The notes under the pieces were generated by a model. That model made no database searches. It saw only the letters and a program-made list of their open reading frames with translations, and had not been told where the DNA came from. Positions 37,578-46,885 of a stretch of DNA of 64,000 nt are shown one piece after another; position 1 is the first letter of the stretch, and the number at the start of each line of letters is the position of its first letter. The translations under genes and the position numbers were made by a program. The stretch comes from Gordonia sediminis (GTDB lineage: Bacteria > Actinomycetota > Actinomycetes > Mycobacteriales > Mycobacteriaceae), in the NCBI GenBank assembly GCA_004193205.1, contig RZUM01000005.1, positions 248,001-312,000 on the forward strand, written 5' to 3'.

Positions 37578-38339
37578 CTACGTGATGGTGATCCCGCCGT
37601 CGACGGGGATGGTCTGCCCGGTCACGTACCCACCGGCCGCCGACGCGAGCCAGATGGCGGTGGCGGTGAGTTCCTCACCCCGGCCCATCCGGCCCAGAAG
37701 GACACGTGGCATCTGGGCGTCGAGGTAGCCGTCGTCATAGGTGTCGGTCATCTCGCTCTCGAAGAATCCCGGCGCGATCGCATTGACGCGGATTCCCTTG
37801 CGGGAACCCCATTGCTGGGCCAGGTCACGGGTCAGGCCGATCACACCGGCCTTGCTGGCGGCATACGCGGCCTGCGGCAGGCCCGCGGTGGTGATGCCCA
37901 GGATGGACGAGATGTTGACGATCGCGCTGCCGGGCTGCATCACCCGGCCGCACGCCTGCGCCATCCAATAAGAGCCGTTCAGATTGACGTCGATGACCTG
38001 CCGGAACTGATCCGGGGTCTCCCGCGTGGCGGGGAACGCGGTGCCGACACCGGCATTGTTGATCAGGACGTCGACGCGGCCGAAGGTCTCCATCGCGGCG
38101 TCGACGACGGCCTGGCACTGGTCGGGGTCGGCGACGTCGGCGGGCACCGTCAATGCCTTGCGGCCCAAGGCCTCCACCGCCGCCGCGGTCTCCGCCAGTC
38201 GATCGGCGCGCCGCGCGGCCAGCACGATGTCACAACCCGCCTCGGCGAATCCCTTGGCGAACGACACGCCGAGTCCCGATGACGCGCCGGTGACGATGAC
38301 GACCTTGCCGGTCAAGCCGAACAGATCCAGTACGCTCAC
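37578..38339 (-). CDS. Short-chain dehydrogenase/reductase
   Basis: A 253-residue classical SDR with TGASSGLG near residue 15, NNAG, SSILG and Y-A-A-S-K. The start is GTG at 38339 with GAAGGAGAG upstream; the frame extends further upstream but without a ribosome site. It lies 66 bp downstream of an acyl-CoA dehydrogenase in the same direction, so it may act on a hydroxyacyl-CoA or related product, under the divergent TetR. Confidence 0.87.
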   Translation of the reverse strand: MSVLDLFGLTGKVVIVTGASSGLGVSFAKGFAEAGCDIVLAARRADRLAETAAAVEALGRKALTVPADVADPDQCQAVVDAAMETFGRVDVLINNAGVGTAFPATRETPDQFRQVIDVNLNGSYWMAQACGRVMQPGSAIVNISSILGITTAGLPQAAYAASKAGVIGLTRDLAQQWGSRKGIRVNAIAPGFFESEMTDTYDDGYLDAQMPRVLLGRMGRGEELTATAIWLASAAGGYVTGQTIPVDGGITIT

Positions 38340-38366
38340 GTGCTTCTCTCCTTCGATCGGTGTCGG

Positions 38367-38398
38367 GTTCTTCACTACCAGACGTTCTTCACTACCAG
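38367..38398. repeat. Short tandem direct repeat
   Basis: GTTCTTCACTACCAG occurs twice, 17 bp apart, in the 66-bp gap between the acyl-CoA dehydrogenase stop and the SDR start. No structure or function is evident. Confidence 0.7.
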
Positions 38399-38405
38399 GC
38401 CGGGC

Positions 38406-40217
38406 TCAGAGCCAGGCCGGGTCCGTGTCCAGGGTGGTGCGGTCGAGTGTTTCCAGCAACGCCAGCTGAGGTCCGGTCTTCGGCAGCTCGTAGCGGTAGA
38501 AGTACTGCGCGGCAGCACGTTTGCCGTCGTAGAAGTCACCACTCTTATCACCGACGGTGAGTAGCTGCTCGAGCCACATCCATGCGATCACGATATGGCC
38601 CGCGGCCTCGAGGTAGGCCGTAGCGTTGGCCAGGGCCAGCGCCGCATCACCGGTGGACCAGACGGTCGCCGTCACCTCGACCAGCCGGTCCAGCGAGGAG
38701 CGCAGCTCGGCTGCGTACGTTGCGGTGGCGTCGTCAAGTGTGGCGCGCTCGATGGTCGCCCCGATGGTCTCGGTCAGCAACGCGAGTCCCGCACCGCCCT
38801 GCATCGTCACCTTGCGGCCGAGCAGGTCGAGGCCGTGGATGCCGTGTGCACCTTCGTGGATGGCGTTGAGCCGGTTGTCGCGGTAGTACTGCTCGACGTC
38901 GAATTCCTTGGTGTAGCCGTATCCGCCGTGTACCTGGATCGCCAGGTTGTTCGCCTCCAGACACCACTGCGACGGCCAGCTCTTGGAGATCGGGGTGAGG
39001 ACATCGAGCAGCAGCGTGGCGCGGTCGCGGTCGGCGCCGGTGGTCGTCAGTTCCTCGTCGACGAGAGTGCTGCAATACAGGCCCAGCGCGAGCGCGCCCT
39101 CGACGTAGGACTTCTGTGCGAGCAGCATGCGTTTGACGTCGGCGTGCTCGATGATCGGCACCGGCTTGCTGGTGGGATCCTTCTGGTCGACCGGACGGCC
39201 CTGGGTGCGGACCTTTGCGTACTCCAGCGATGCGAGGTAGCCGGCGTACCCGATGGAGGTGGCCAGGAATCCGACGCCGATGCGGGCCTCGTTCATCATG
39301 TGGAACATGTAGCTCAGGCCGCGGTGTTCTTCGCCGACGAGATATCCGACAGCGCCAGAGTGATTCGGCCCGCTCGCTTCGCTCACGGCGCCGGGTTCGG
39401 TTGCGGGGGTGTATGTTCCGTCGCCAAAGTTGAGCAGGGTGTTGGTGGTGGCCCGGTTGCCCATCTTGTGGTTGAGGCTGACGACCGCGACGTCGTTGCG
39501 GGTGCCGTCGGCCAGGTACTTCGGCACGATGAACAACGAGATGCCCTTCACGCCGGGGCCGCCGCCGGGGGCCTTGGCGAGCACGAGGTGCACGATGTTC
39601 TCGGTCAGTTCGTGGTCGCCGGCGGAGATCCACATCTTGGTGCCGGTGATCCGGTAGGTGCCGTCTGCCATCGGCTCGGCCTTGGTGGTGATGTCGGCGA
39701 GCGACGACCCGGCCTGCGGTTCGGAGAGGCACATGGTGCCGGAGAAACGGCCCTCGACCATGGGACGTACCCACGTGTCGATCTGCTCGGGCGTCCCGTA
39801 TTCGGCCAGCAGGTTCGCGTTGCCGACGGTCAGGAACGCATAGGACGACATCGATGCGTTGGCGGCCTGGAACCACGCGCTCGAAGCGCGGTTGATGACC
39901 GTGGGCAACTGCATGCCGCCGAGCGATTCGTCGAATGAGCTCGCCATCAGCCCGGCCTTGACGAACTCGGCGATACCGGAACCGATTTCGGCGGGCAGTA
40001 CGACCTTGCCATCGTCGCCGACGTACGGCTCGTTCTGGTCACCGAGCTTGTTGACCGGGGCGAAGCACTTGGTGGCGAGGTCCTCGCTCAGTTCGAGTAC
40101 GGCGTCAAAGGTTTCACGTGAATGCTCGGCGAATCGCTCCCGGCCGGTCAGCTTCTCGACGTCGAGCCACTCATAGAGCAGAAATTCGAGGTCGCGTCGT
40201 GACAGCGGGGTGGCCAT
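38406..40217 (-). CDS. Acyl-CoA dehydrogenase (long, DmdC-like family)
   Basis: A 603-residue FAD acyl-CoA dehydrogenase introducing a 2,3-double bond in an acyl-CoA. The FAD/substrate motif is MCLSEPQAGSSLADITTKAE, and the middle domain has KMWISAGDHELTENIVHLVL. The long C-terminal extension beyond the usual 380 residues is typical of the DmdC/AidB-like branch, where substrates range from 3-methylthiopropanoyl-CoA to medium-chain acyl-CoA. A short Pro/Ser/Gly-rich stretch near residue 275 looks inserted. Operator-like palindromes lie before the ATG, shared with the divergent TetR gene. Confidence 0.9.
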   Translation of the reverse strand: MATPLSRRDLEFLLYEWLDVEKLTGRERFAEHSRETFDAVLELSEDLATKCFAPVNKLGDQNEPYVGDDGKVVLPAEIGSGIAEFVKAGLMASSFDESLGGMQLPTVINRASSAWFQAANASMSSYAFLTVGNANLLAEYGTPEQIDTWVRPMVEGRFSGTMCLSEPQAGSSLADITTKAEPMADGTYRITGTKMWISAGDHELTENIVHLVLAKAPGGGPGVKGISLFIVPKYLADGTRNDVAVVSLNHKMGNRATTNTLLNFGDGTYTPATEPGAVSEASGPNHSGAVGYLVGEEHRGLSYMFHMMNEARIGVGFLATSIGYAGYLASLEYAKVRTQGRPVDQKDPTSKPVPIIEHADVKRMLLAQKSYVEGALALGLYCSTLVDEELTTTGADRDRATLLLDVLTPISKSWPSQWCLEANNLAIQVHGGYGYTKEFDVEQYYRDNRLNAIHEGAHGIHGLDLLGRKVTMQGGAGLALLTETIGATIERATLDDATATYAAELRSSLDRLVEVTATVWSTGDAALALANATAYLEAAGHIVIAWMWLEQLLTVGDKSGDFYDGKRAAAQYFYRYELPKTGPQLALLETLDRTTLDTDPAWL

Positions 40218-40233
40218 GGGACTCCTCCGAATC

Positions 40234-40266
40234 TAAGCATTCGCTCATTTCCTAAGCGCTCGCTTA
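40234..40266. promoter_or_regulatory. Two tandem operator-like palindromes between ACAD and TetR
   Basis: TAAGCATTCGCTCA (40234-40247) and TAAGCGCTCGCTTA (40253-40266) are two copies of one 14-bp palindromic pattern, centred 19 bp apart. The second is perfect. They lie 17 bp upstream of the dehydrogenase start in the divergent promoter region, and fit the TetR protein encoded at 40329. Confidence 0.72.
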
Positions 40267-40328
40267 TGATGCACCGTACAGTGCGATCAGGTCAACCGGG
40301 CCGGATCGGTGAACGTGAGGCGATCGAC

Positions 40329-40916
40329 ATGACGGGAAGTCGTGCGGGGGAGTCCGCGGCTGCCGAACGCATCCGTCAGGCGGCGATCGCCTCCTTCGCG
40401 GAGGTCGGCTACGGCGGCACGTCGACACGCCAGATCGCCAAGCGCCTCAACATGAGTGCGGCTGCCATGTACCCGCACTATCGGTCGAAGGAGGAACTCC
40501 TCTACGCGATCGCGCTGGAGGGGCACCGCGGGGTGCTCGCCGCGCTGGGCGCCGTCGACGACGAGTCCCTTTCCGACGCCGACCGGTTGCGTGCCGTCGT
40601 CGGCGAGTTCGCCCGCTGGCAGGCCGAACACCACGACCTCGCCAAGGTCGTGCAGTACGAACTGCACGGGCTCACCCGCGAGCACTATCGCGCCATCATC
40701 GTGATCCGCCGGGAGACCACCGCGGTGCTGGCGGACATTGTGCGCAGGGGCATCGAGTCCGGGCAGTTCTCGGTCGAGGATGCCGATGATGCGGTGCTGG
40801 CGGTGTCGTCGCTGTGCGTGGACGTCTGCCGCTGGTTCCCGTCGCGCACCCACGACGATCCGGTCGCGCTGGGTCGGGTCTATGCGGAGGTGGCGGTGCG
40901 GATCGTCGGGGGGTAG
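40329..40916 (+). CDS. TetR-family regulator divergent from acyl-CoA dehydrogenase
   Basis: A 195-residue regulator. The HTH region includes STRQIAKRLNMSAAAMYPHY, and a ligand-binding domain follows. ATG at 40329 has GTGAGG upstream; an in-frame ATG at 40266 would place the start inside the operator and is less likely. It is divergent from the acyl-CoA dehydrogenase/SDR pair, so an acyl-CoA is a plausible ligand, as for FadR-like and KstR-like TetR proteins. Confidence 0.89.
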   Translation: MTGSRAGESAAAERIRQAAIASFAEVGYGGTSTRQIAKRLNMSAAAMYPHYRSKEELLYAIALEGHRGVLAALGAVDDESLSDADRLRAVVGEFARWQAEHHDLAKVVQYELHGLTREHYRAIIVIRRETTAVLADIVRRGIESGQFSVEDADDAVLAVSSLCVDVCRWFPSRTHDDPVALGRVYAEVAVRIVGG

Positions 40917-40951
40917 TCAAGAAGTCCAACGATTCTCTCTGCGTCAGCGGC

Positions 40952-41998
40952 TCAGGCGAGTGAGGCGACATCGATGACGAAGCGGTAGCGCACGTCGGAG
41001 GCCAGGACCCGCTCCCAGGCCTGGTCGACCTGGTCGGCGGTGATGAGCTCGATCTCGGCACCCACACCGTGCTCGGCGCAGAAGTCGAGCATCTCCTGGG
41101 TCTCGGCGATGGAGCCGATCGCCGAGCCGGCGAAGGTGCGCCGCGACGGGATGAGGGAGAAGACCTGCACGGGCAGCGGCTGTGGGGGCGCACCGACGTT
41201 GACCATCGCGCCGTCGACCGCAAGCAGCGACAGGTGCGCGTTGAGATCGATCGGCGCGCTGACGGTGTTGATGATCAGGTCGAAGGTGTTCGCGAGTCGC
41301 TCGAACGTGGCGGGATCGCTGGTGGCGTAGTAGTCGTCGGCACCCAGCCGCAGCCCGTCCTCCTGCTTCTTGAGCGACTGTGACAACACGGTCACCTCGG
41401 CTCCCATCGCGTGGGCCAGTTTCACCGCCATGTGCCCGAGCCCACCCATGCCGACGACGGCGACCTTGCGTCCGCGGCCGGCGCCCCAGTGGCGCAGCGG
41501 CGAGTAGGTGGTGATGCCGGCGCACAGCAGCGGCGCGGCGACGTCGAGGTCGATCCCGTCGGGAATGCGCACCACGAAGTCCTCGGTCACGACCACCTGC
41601 TGGGAGTAGCCGCCCTGGGTGATCGTGCCGTCGGCGTCGACACCGGCGTAGGTCTGGATGTTGCCGCGCAGGCAGTACTGTTCGAGGCCTTTGGCGCACT
41701 GCTCGCACTCGCCGCAGGAGTTGACCATGCAGCCGACGCCGACGCGGTCACCGACCGCGTACCTGGTCACCTCGGCACCGACCTCGGCGACGATGCCGGC
41801 GATCTCGTGCCCGACGACCAGCGGATAGGGCACCGGGCCCCATTCGCCGCGCGCGGTGTGGATGTCGGAGTGGCAGACGCCCGCGAACTTGATGTCGATG
41901 CGGACGTCGTGGGGTCCGACGTCGCGCCGGGTGATGGTGGTGCGCGTCAACGGCTGGTCGGGTGCGGTGGCGGCGACGGCATTGACGATCGTAGGCAT
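40952..41998 (-). CDS. Zinc NAD(P)-dependent alcohol dehydrogenase (CAD-like)
   Basis: A 348-residue medium-chain dehydrogenase. The catalytic zinc site is CHSDIH (residues about 42-47) and GHEIAG, the structural zinc lobe is [15 protein letters not shown], and the Rossmann motif is [15 protein letters not shown]. This matches the cinnamyl-alcohol-dehydrogenase/AdhC branch, usually NADP-linked and broad in range of aldehydes. It is divergent from an XRE regulator, which may control it. Confidence 0.9.
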   Translation of the reverse strand: MPTIVNAVAATAPDQPLTRTTITRRDVGPHDVRIDIKFAGVCHSDIHTARGEWGPVPYPLVVGHEIAGIVAEVGAEVTRYAVGDRVGVGCMVNSCGECEQCAKGLEQYCLRGNIQTYAGVDADGTITQGGYSQQVVVTEDFVVRIPDGIDLDVAAPLLCAGITTYSPLRHWGAGRGRKVAVVGMGGLGHMAVKLAHAMGAEVTVLSQSLKKQEDGLRLGADDYYATSDPATFERLANTFDLIINTVSAPIDLNAHLSLLAVDGAMVNVGAPPQPLPVQVFSLIPSRRTFAGSAIGSIAETQEMLDFCAEHGVGAEIELITADQVDQAWERVLASDVRYRFVIDVASLA

Positions 41999-42186
41999 GT
42001 GATGCTCCCTGGTCGGGGTGAGTGCGGTGAACGGACCACGGGCGACAGGTCGTGTCTGTCGCCCGTCGGGTCCCCATCGATGGTGCAGCGCCGATGGTGG
42101 TGTCCGCCAGCGCGGTGGGGGGCTCTGTTGGACCCCCCTGTATGCCGGGCCTGGTTGGCTGGGCCAGGTCTTTCTAGGGTGGTGTC

Positions 42187-43077
42187 ATGAACCCTCGAGA
42201 CGAGTTGCGGGATTTCCTGATGAGCCGCCGGGCGCGGATCACGCCGGAGCAGGCGGGGATCACCGCGATCGGGACTCGCCGGGTGGCCGGGCTGCGTCGC
42301 GAGGAGGTGGCGATGCTGGCGGGGTTGTCGAATGACTACTACACCCGGCTGGAGAAGGGGAAGGTCGCCCATCCGTCGGAATCGGTCATCGAGGCGGTGT
42401 CGCGGGTTCTGGAACTCGACGAGGCCGAGCACGTCCACCTGCTCAATCTCGTTGCAGCGATGGGCAATCGGAGTGGAAAGGTCGCTCCGCCGCGGCCGGG
42501 TGGTCCCGCGCCGCGCCCGAGTCTGCAGTGGATGGTCGACGCGATGACCGAAGCGGTCGCCCTCGTTGCCGACTCGCGGCTGGACGTGGTCGCGATGAAT
42601 CACCTGGCCCGGGCGCTGTACTCGCCGATGCTCGACGGCGCCGGCGACACCCGCCCGAACTTTGCCCGCTTCGCGTTCCTCGACCCGGCGTCACGGGAGC
42701 TGTATCCGGACTGGGAGGGTGCGGCGCGGGTGGCGGTGGCGCAGTTGCGGATGGCCGCGGGCAGACAGCCGAAGAACCGGGCGCTATCGGCGCTGGTCGG
42801 GGAGCTCGCGACGCAGAGCGAGGAGTTCCGGACCATGTGGGCCGCGCACGAGGTGCGGCTGCATTTCGCCGGCACCAAATACTTCACGCATCCCGCGGTC
42901 GGGGCGATCGAACTGTCGTATCACACCGTCGAGCTGCCCAGCGATCCCGGACATGCGCTGACCGTTTACAACGCCGTTCCCGAGTCCCCGTCGGCGGACG
43001 CGTTGCGGCTGCTGTCGGCGTGGGCGGCCAGCCGGACGACACCCGGGGTCACCGAGACCAGCGACGCCGACCGGTAG
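42187..43077 (+). CDS. XRE-family regulator with MmyB-type ligand domain
   Basis: A 296-residue regulator. The N-terminal Cro/C1-type HTH contains RVAGLRREEVAMLAGLSNDY and YYTRLEKG (residues about 34-60). The rest is the MmyB-like ligand-binding domain common in actinobacteria, with the YPDWEGAARVAVAQLR segment. It lies between the divergent alcohol dehydrogenase and the downstream alpha/beta hydrolase; MmyB-type regulators often act on adjacent short oxidoreductases. Confidence 0.9.
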   Translation: MNPRDELRDFLMSRRARITPEQAGITAIGTRRVAGLRREEVAMLAGLSNDYYTRLEKGKVAHPSESVIEAVSRVLELDEAEHVHLLNLVAAMGNRSGKVAPPRPGGPAPRPSLQWMVDAMTEAVALVADSRLDVVAMNHLARALYSPMLDGAGDTRPNFARFAFLDPASRELYPDWEGAARVAVAQLRMAAGRQPKNRALSALVGELATQSEEFRTMWAAHEVRLHFAGTKYFTHPAVGAIELSYHTVELPSDPGHALTVYNAVPESPSADALRLLSAWAASRTTPGVTETSDADR

Positions 43078-43182
43078 CCACTGACCCGCGGTGGCTCTCG
43101 ACCAGACCACGCTCCGTCGCCAGGGTGCACGGTGCGTCAGATGCTGCAGCGCAACAGTTTTCATCATCGAAGGAGAAACACC

Positions 43183-44202
43183 ATGAACACCACCAGCTCG
43201 CCGGTCCTCTCGCGGTCGGCCGCGCCGACTGCCCCCACCGCGGCGACGTCACCCGAAATGGGTCCGTACACATTCGATCTCGCCGACGACGTGACCCGCA
43301 CCCGGGTGACCTACCGCAACCGCTATGGCATCGAGATCGCTGCGGACCTGTACCGGTCGGCCGGGCTCGACGAAACGGTGCGGCATCCCGCGCTGGTCAT
43401 CGGCCCGCCCTACGGCGGGGTCAAGGAGCAGGGCCCCGGTGTGTACGCGCAGGAGATGGCACGGCGCGGGTTCGTCGCGATCGGGTTCGACCCGTCCTAC
43501 AACGGCCAGAGCGGCGGGCTGCCACGCCATGTCGCGTCGCCGGAGATCTTCGCTGAGGACTTCAGCGCCGGAGTCGATTTTCTCGGCTCGTTGCCCTACA
43601 TCGATCGGGAGAAGATCGGTGCGATCGGCATCTGCGGCAGTGGCGGTTTCGCATTGAACGCCGCCCAGGTCGATCAGCGCATCAAAGCCGTGGCGACCTC
43701 GGCGATGTACGACATCAGCGGTGTGGCCCGTAACGGCTGGCTCAACAGCGGCACCGATGAGCAGCGGCGCGCGATGCTCGCCGAACTCGCCGACCAGCGG
43801 TGGCGCGATGTCGACGCCGGCGAACCCACCCTGACCCCGCAGTTCCCGACTGAGATCCCGGCCGACGGCGGCCCGGATCCGATCACCAGCGAGTTCTTCG
43901 AGTATTACGTCGCCGACCGAGGCCATCACCCGCGCTCGATCGGCGCGTTCACCGTGACCAGCGGCATGGCGCATCTCAACTTCGGGGAACTGCGTCACCT
44001 CGCCGACATCGCGCCGCGCCCGATTCTGCTGGTGACCGGCGAGAACGCCCACTCACGCTGGTTCAGCGACACGGTCCGCGAGCAGGCTGCCGGACCGACC
44101 GAGATGGTCGTCGTGCCCGGTGCCCGTCACATCGATCTCTACGACCGCACCGATGTCATCCCGTTCGACGAGCTCGAGGAGTTCTTCACCACGGAGCTGT
44201 AG
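43183..44202 (+). CDS. Alpha/beta hydrolase (dienelactone-hydrolase-like)
   Basis: A 339-residue hydrolase. PALVIGPPYGGVKEQGPGVY is the early segment, and GICGSGGFALNAA holds the nucleophile elbow (G-x-C/S-G-S-G-G, Ser in GSGG). The C-terminal acid and His are in VTGENAHS and GARHIDLYD. AAGGAG precedes the ATG at 43183. It follows the XRE regulator in the same direction. Related proteins are annotated as X-Pro dipeptidyl-peptidase- or DLH-type; substrate unknown. Confidence 0.83.
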   Translation: MNTTSSPVLSRSAAPTAPTAATSPEMGPYTFDLADDVTRTRVTYRNRYGIEIAADLYRSAGLDETVRHPALVIGPPYGGVKEQGPGVYAQEMARRGFVAIGFDPSYNGQSGGLPRHVASPEIFAEDFSAGVDFLGSLPYIDREKIGAIGICGSGGFALNAAQVDQRIKAVATSAMYDISGVARNGWLNSGTDEQRRAMLAELADQRWRDVDAGEPTLTPQFPTEIPADGGPDPITSEFFEYYVADRGHHPRSIGAFTVTSGMAHLNFGELRHLADIAPRPILLVTGENAHSRWFSDTVREQAAGPTEMVVVPGARHIDLYDRTDVIPFDELEEFFTTEL

Positions 44203-44214
44203 TGGTCGCGCGGC

Positions 44215-45339
44215 CTACGCCAACGACCCCGACGGCGTCAGCGGGTCGTTGAGCCTCGGGGCGTACTGATCGAAGTAGACCCGGGCGATGAGTTCGCGGC
44301 GGCTGCGCACGCCTGCCTTGTCGAAGATCGACTTGAGGTGGTCTTGGACGGTGTACGCCGAGACGTGCAGGGTGGCGGCGATGTCCTTGGTCGCGATGCC
44401 CTGCAGCACCATCTGGGTGACGTCGCGCTCTCGGGCGGTGAGCCCGAAGGCAGCCACGACCAGCGGAACGATCTCCGGCGGGCGTGCTTCTTCGATCGTG
44501 ACGACCACCTCGCCGACACGGCCGTCGGCGGCCGACAGCGGCGACGCGTGGACGAACAGCCACATCCCCGACGCGCCCCGTACGCGGAGCCGTGGCGGCA
44601 CATCGGTCTCTCCGCGGCCATATCGTCGCGCGGCACCAACCAGCGAGGTGATCACGGAAGTCACTGCGCCGCTGTTGTTCCCGGCCGTCAGATCGTCGAC
44701 TCGCTCCTGCGCGCCGGCGCTCATCTGGATCATCTGGTCACGGCTGTCGACGATGATCACGCACGGGCCGGACGGCGCGGTCTGCGGTTCGGCCACGATG
44801 GTGGCGAGTAGTCCGGTTCGGATTCCGAGAGCCATCGACTGGGACAACGTTGCCAGATAATCGATCTCGGCGGCATCGAACGGCGTCTCACCCTTGCCGC
44901 GGAAGAGGGCGAACCCACCCCACACCTGCGCACCGTCCCGGACGATGAGCCGGGCCTCGTCGCGGAAATCGAAGTGCGGTGCCATGAAGTCCGTCATCCG
45001 CGGCGAGAGTCCGGGTTTGCCCCCGGTCAGCTCGTGGATGCCGATCGCATTGACGCCACGCAGCGCGAGTTGGCGGAACGACGACTCTTCTACGGTGCCG
45101 TATTCGACCAAGCCCCACTCGTCGTCGTGATTGTTCTGGCCGAGCAGCGATCCGTACTTGCGGGCCCCGGTCAGCAGCAACGTATTGGGATCGACGGTCG
45201 CGACGCATGCCCCGGTGAAGGGCACCGCGCGACCCAGGGACGCCATCGCCTCGCCGACGAACTCGTCGATGTTGAGGCCCGCGTGGGCGAGGACGTCGAC
45301 GTCGCGGCGAACGCGCTCGAGCGTCAGGGCTGTCGTCAT
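44215..45339 (-). CDS. LuxR-type regulator with sensory N-terminal domain
   Basis: A 374-residue regulator. The C-terminal LuxR HTH (about residues 300-365) reads GLTARERDVTQMVLQGIATK and HVSAYTVQDHLKSIFDKAGV. The N-terminal part (to about 190) looks like a GAF-type sensor, with a PAS-like middle. ATG at 45339 is chosen because the frame upstream encodes only low-complexity sequence. It faces the hydrolase at 43183 tail to tail. Target unknown. Confidence 0.85.
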   Translation of the reverse strand: MTTALTLERVRRDVDVLAHAGLNIDEFVGEAMASLGRAVPFTGACVATVDPNTLLLTGARKYGSLLGQNNHDDEWGLVEYGTVEESSFRQLALRGVNAIGIHELTGGKPGLSPRMTDFMAPHFDFRDEARLIVRDGAQVWGGFALFRGKGETPFDAAEIDYLATLSQSMALGIRTGLLATIVAEPQTAPSGPCVIIVDSRDQMIQMSAGAQERVDDLTAGNNSGAVTSVITSLVGAARRYGRGETDVPPRLRVRGASGMWLFVHASPLSAADGRVGEVVVTIEEARPPEIVPLVVAAFGLTARERDVTQMVLQGIATKDIAATLHVSAYTVQDHLKSIFDKAGVRSRRELIARVYFDQYAPRLNDPLTPSGSLA

Positions 45340-45384
45340 GGTGCCAAGTCTCCGTCTGTGCAGGTCACATGTCCATCCCAGAAT

Positions 45385-45412
45385 TGTGGGGCGCGCCGTC
45401 GCGCGCCCCACA
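45385..45412 (-). terminator. Hairpin after the BBE oxidoreductase
   Basis: Perfect 12-bp stem TGTGGGGCGCGC / GCGCGCCCCACA with a 4-nt loop, 15 bp after the stop of the gene at 45428. Only a short AT-rich stretch follows on the minus strand. Confidence 0.7.
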
Positions 45413-45427
45413 GATCCGGGTCGTGGG

Positions 45428-46819
45428 TCAGATGCCGCGTCCGAAGACTCCGGTCGGATCGTGGCGGCGGCGGATCTCCGCGAGACGGATGCGATCGCGC
45501 TCGGACCAGAACGTGGGCAGCTCGGTCGAGGACCTGCGCCCGGCGAAGTTGAGCAAACCGCTCGTGGCCCACGGTGCGATCGCGCCGGCGACGGCATCGA
45601 GATGCGGGCCGGCGAGGTCGCCGAGCGGGCCGTCGGGGACGGCGACGGCGAGCACGACATATTCCGCATCGCGACCCGTCACGGAGTTCGGTACACCCTG
45701 AGGGGTCACGAGTTTCCCGCCGAGCCTGCGCACCTCGACGATCGCGAGCGGGCTCACGACGTCGGGGCCGACGGCGGCCAGAATGGCGTCGACCGCCTCG
45801 GACGGCAACTCGCTGAGCCCGTCACCGTGTTCTACGCTGGGCAGCGGACCCGGAGGGTCCATGTGCACGGCATCGAGTGCTGCGGCGGGCATCACGTCGA
45901 TGTTCTGCAGCAGGACCGGTCCCGTCGTGGTCATGGGCTCGAGCAGCTGGGCACCCACCGCGGGGTCGCCGACGTAGGTGAATCGCAGGTGGACCACGGT
46001 CTGACCCTGCAGCGGCGGGGGCAGCTGTGGGTCCGGCGGCAGTCGCAGGATCGCGATCGACGTGCCGGCCTCCTCAGGGAGGGTCGGGGCCCAACGCTGC
46101 CAGGCATGCAGGATGTTCTGCGCCGCGGCGCCCGCGAAGAAGATGCCACCCCCGTACAGGGTGGCCAGCTCGACCACCTCGAACTCGAGCGCGGTGACGA
46201 TCCCGAAGCCGTCACGACCGCCGAGCAGCGCCCAGAACAGGTCGGAGCCGGCGCCGGCGTCGACGGTGCGGATCGTTCCGTCGGCGGTCACGACCTCGAT
46301 ACTGCGCACGCGGTCGGCGGCGAAGCCGTAGCGGCGTCCCAGGGGACTCAGTCCTCCGCCGAGCGTGTAGCCGACGACGCCGACCGACGACGACGAACCG
46401 GAGATGCCGGCCAGGCCGTGGGGCGCGGTCTTGGCGATGACGTCACGCCACCGGGCGCCGGCGCCGACCCGAGCGGTCTTGGCGACGGGGTCCACGGTGA
46501 CGTCGTTCATCCGGGAGGTGGTGATGGCCACGTAACCGCGGCCTTCGGGGATCGGACCGTGACCGGTGGCCCGGACACCAACACGCAGGTTATTGGCACG
46601 GGCGTACCGGACGGCTGCGGCGACGTCATCGGCGCTGGTGGCGCCGACGACGACCTCCGGGGTCAGCACGTTGGCGACGTTGAAACCGGCGATCTCGTCG
46701 TCGTATCCGGGATCGCCGGCGATCAGCACCGGGCCGGCGACGGTGGCGTCGAGGTTGCGGATCGCGGCGCCGACGATGCGGACCGGATAGGTGGGGTCCT
46801 CGGGAGTGGTGATGGACAT
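45428..46819 (-). CDS. FAD-binding oxidoreductase, BBE/hydroxynicotine-oxidase-like
   Basis: A 463-residue flavoprotein of the VAO/berberine-bridge family. The FAD-binding region has VGVRATGHGPIPEGRGY, placing the His that may hold FAD covalently. The C-terminal BBE motif includes a WSERDRIRLAEIRRRHDPTGVF tail (split here as WSERDRIRLAEI and RRRHDPTGVF). AGGAGACACCC precedes the ATG. No signal peptide. It is upstream of the LuxR gene; substrates in the family include alkaloids, sugars and hydroxynicotine. Confidence 0.87.
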   Translation of the reverse strand: MSITTPEDPTYPVRIVGAAIRNLDATVAGPVLIAGDPGYDDEIAGFNVANVLTPEVVVGATSADDVAAAVRYARANNLRVGVRATGHGPIPEGRGYVAITTSRMNDVTVDPVAKTARVGAGARWRDVIAKTAPHGLAGISGSSSSVGVVGYTLGGGLSPLGRRYGFAADRVRSIEVVTADGTIRTVDAGAGSDLFWALLGGRDGFGIVTALEFEVVELATLYGGGIFFAGAAAQNILHAWQRWAPTLPEEAGTSIAILRLPPDPQLPPPLQGQTVVHLRFTYVGDPAVGAQLLEPMTTTGPVLLQNIDVMPAAALDAVHMDPPGPLPSVEHGDGLSELPSEAVDAILAAVGPDVVSPLAIVEVRRLGGKLVTPQGVPNSVTGRDAEYVVLAVAVPDGPLGDLAGPHLDAVAGAIAPWATSGLLNFAGRRSSTELPTFWSERDRIRLAEIRRRHDPTGVFGRGI

Positions 46820-46885
46820 GGGTGTCTCCTTGGGTCGAAGGGTACAGCGCGGTGAGGGTTCGGATTCTTGCTTTGGTGACTCTGG

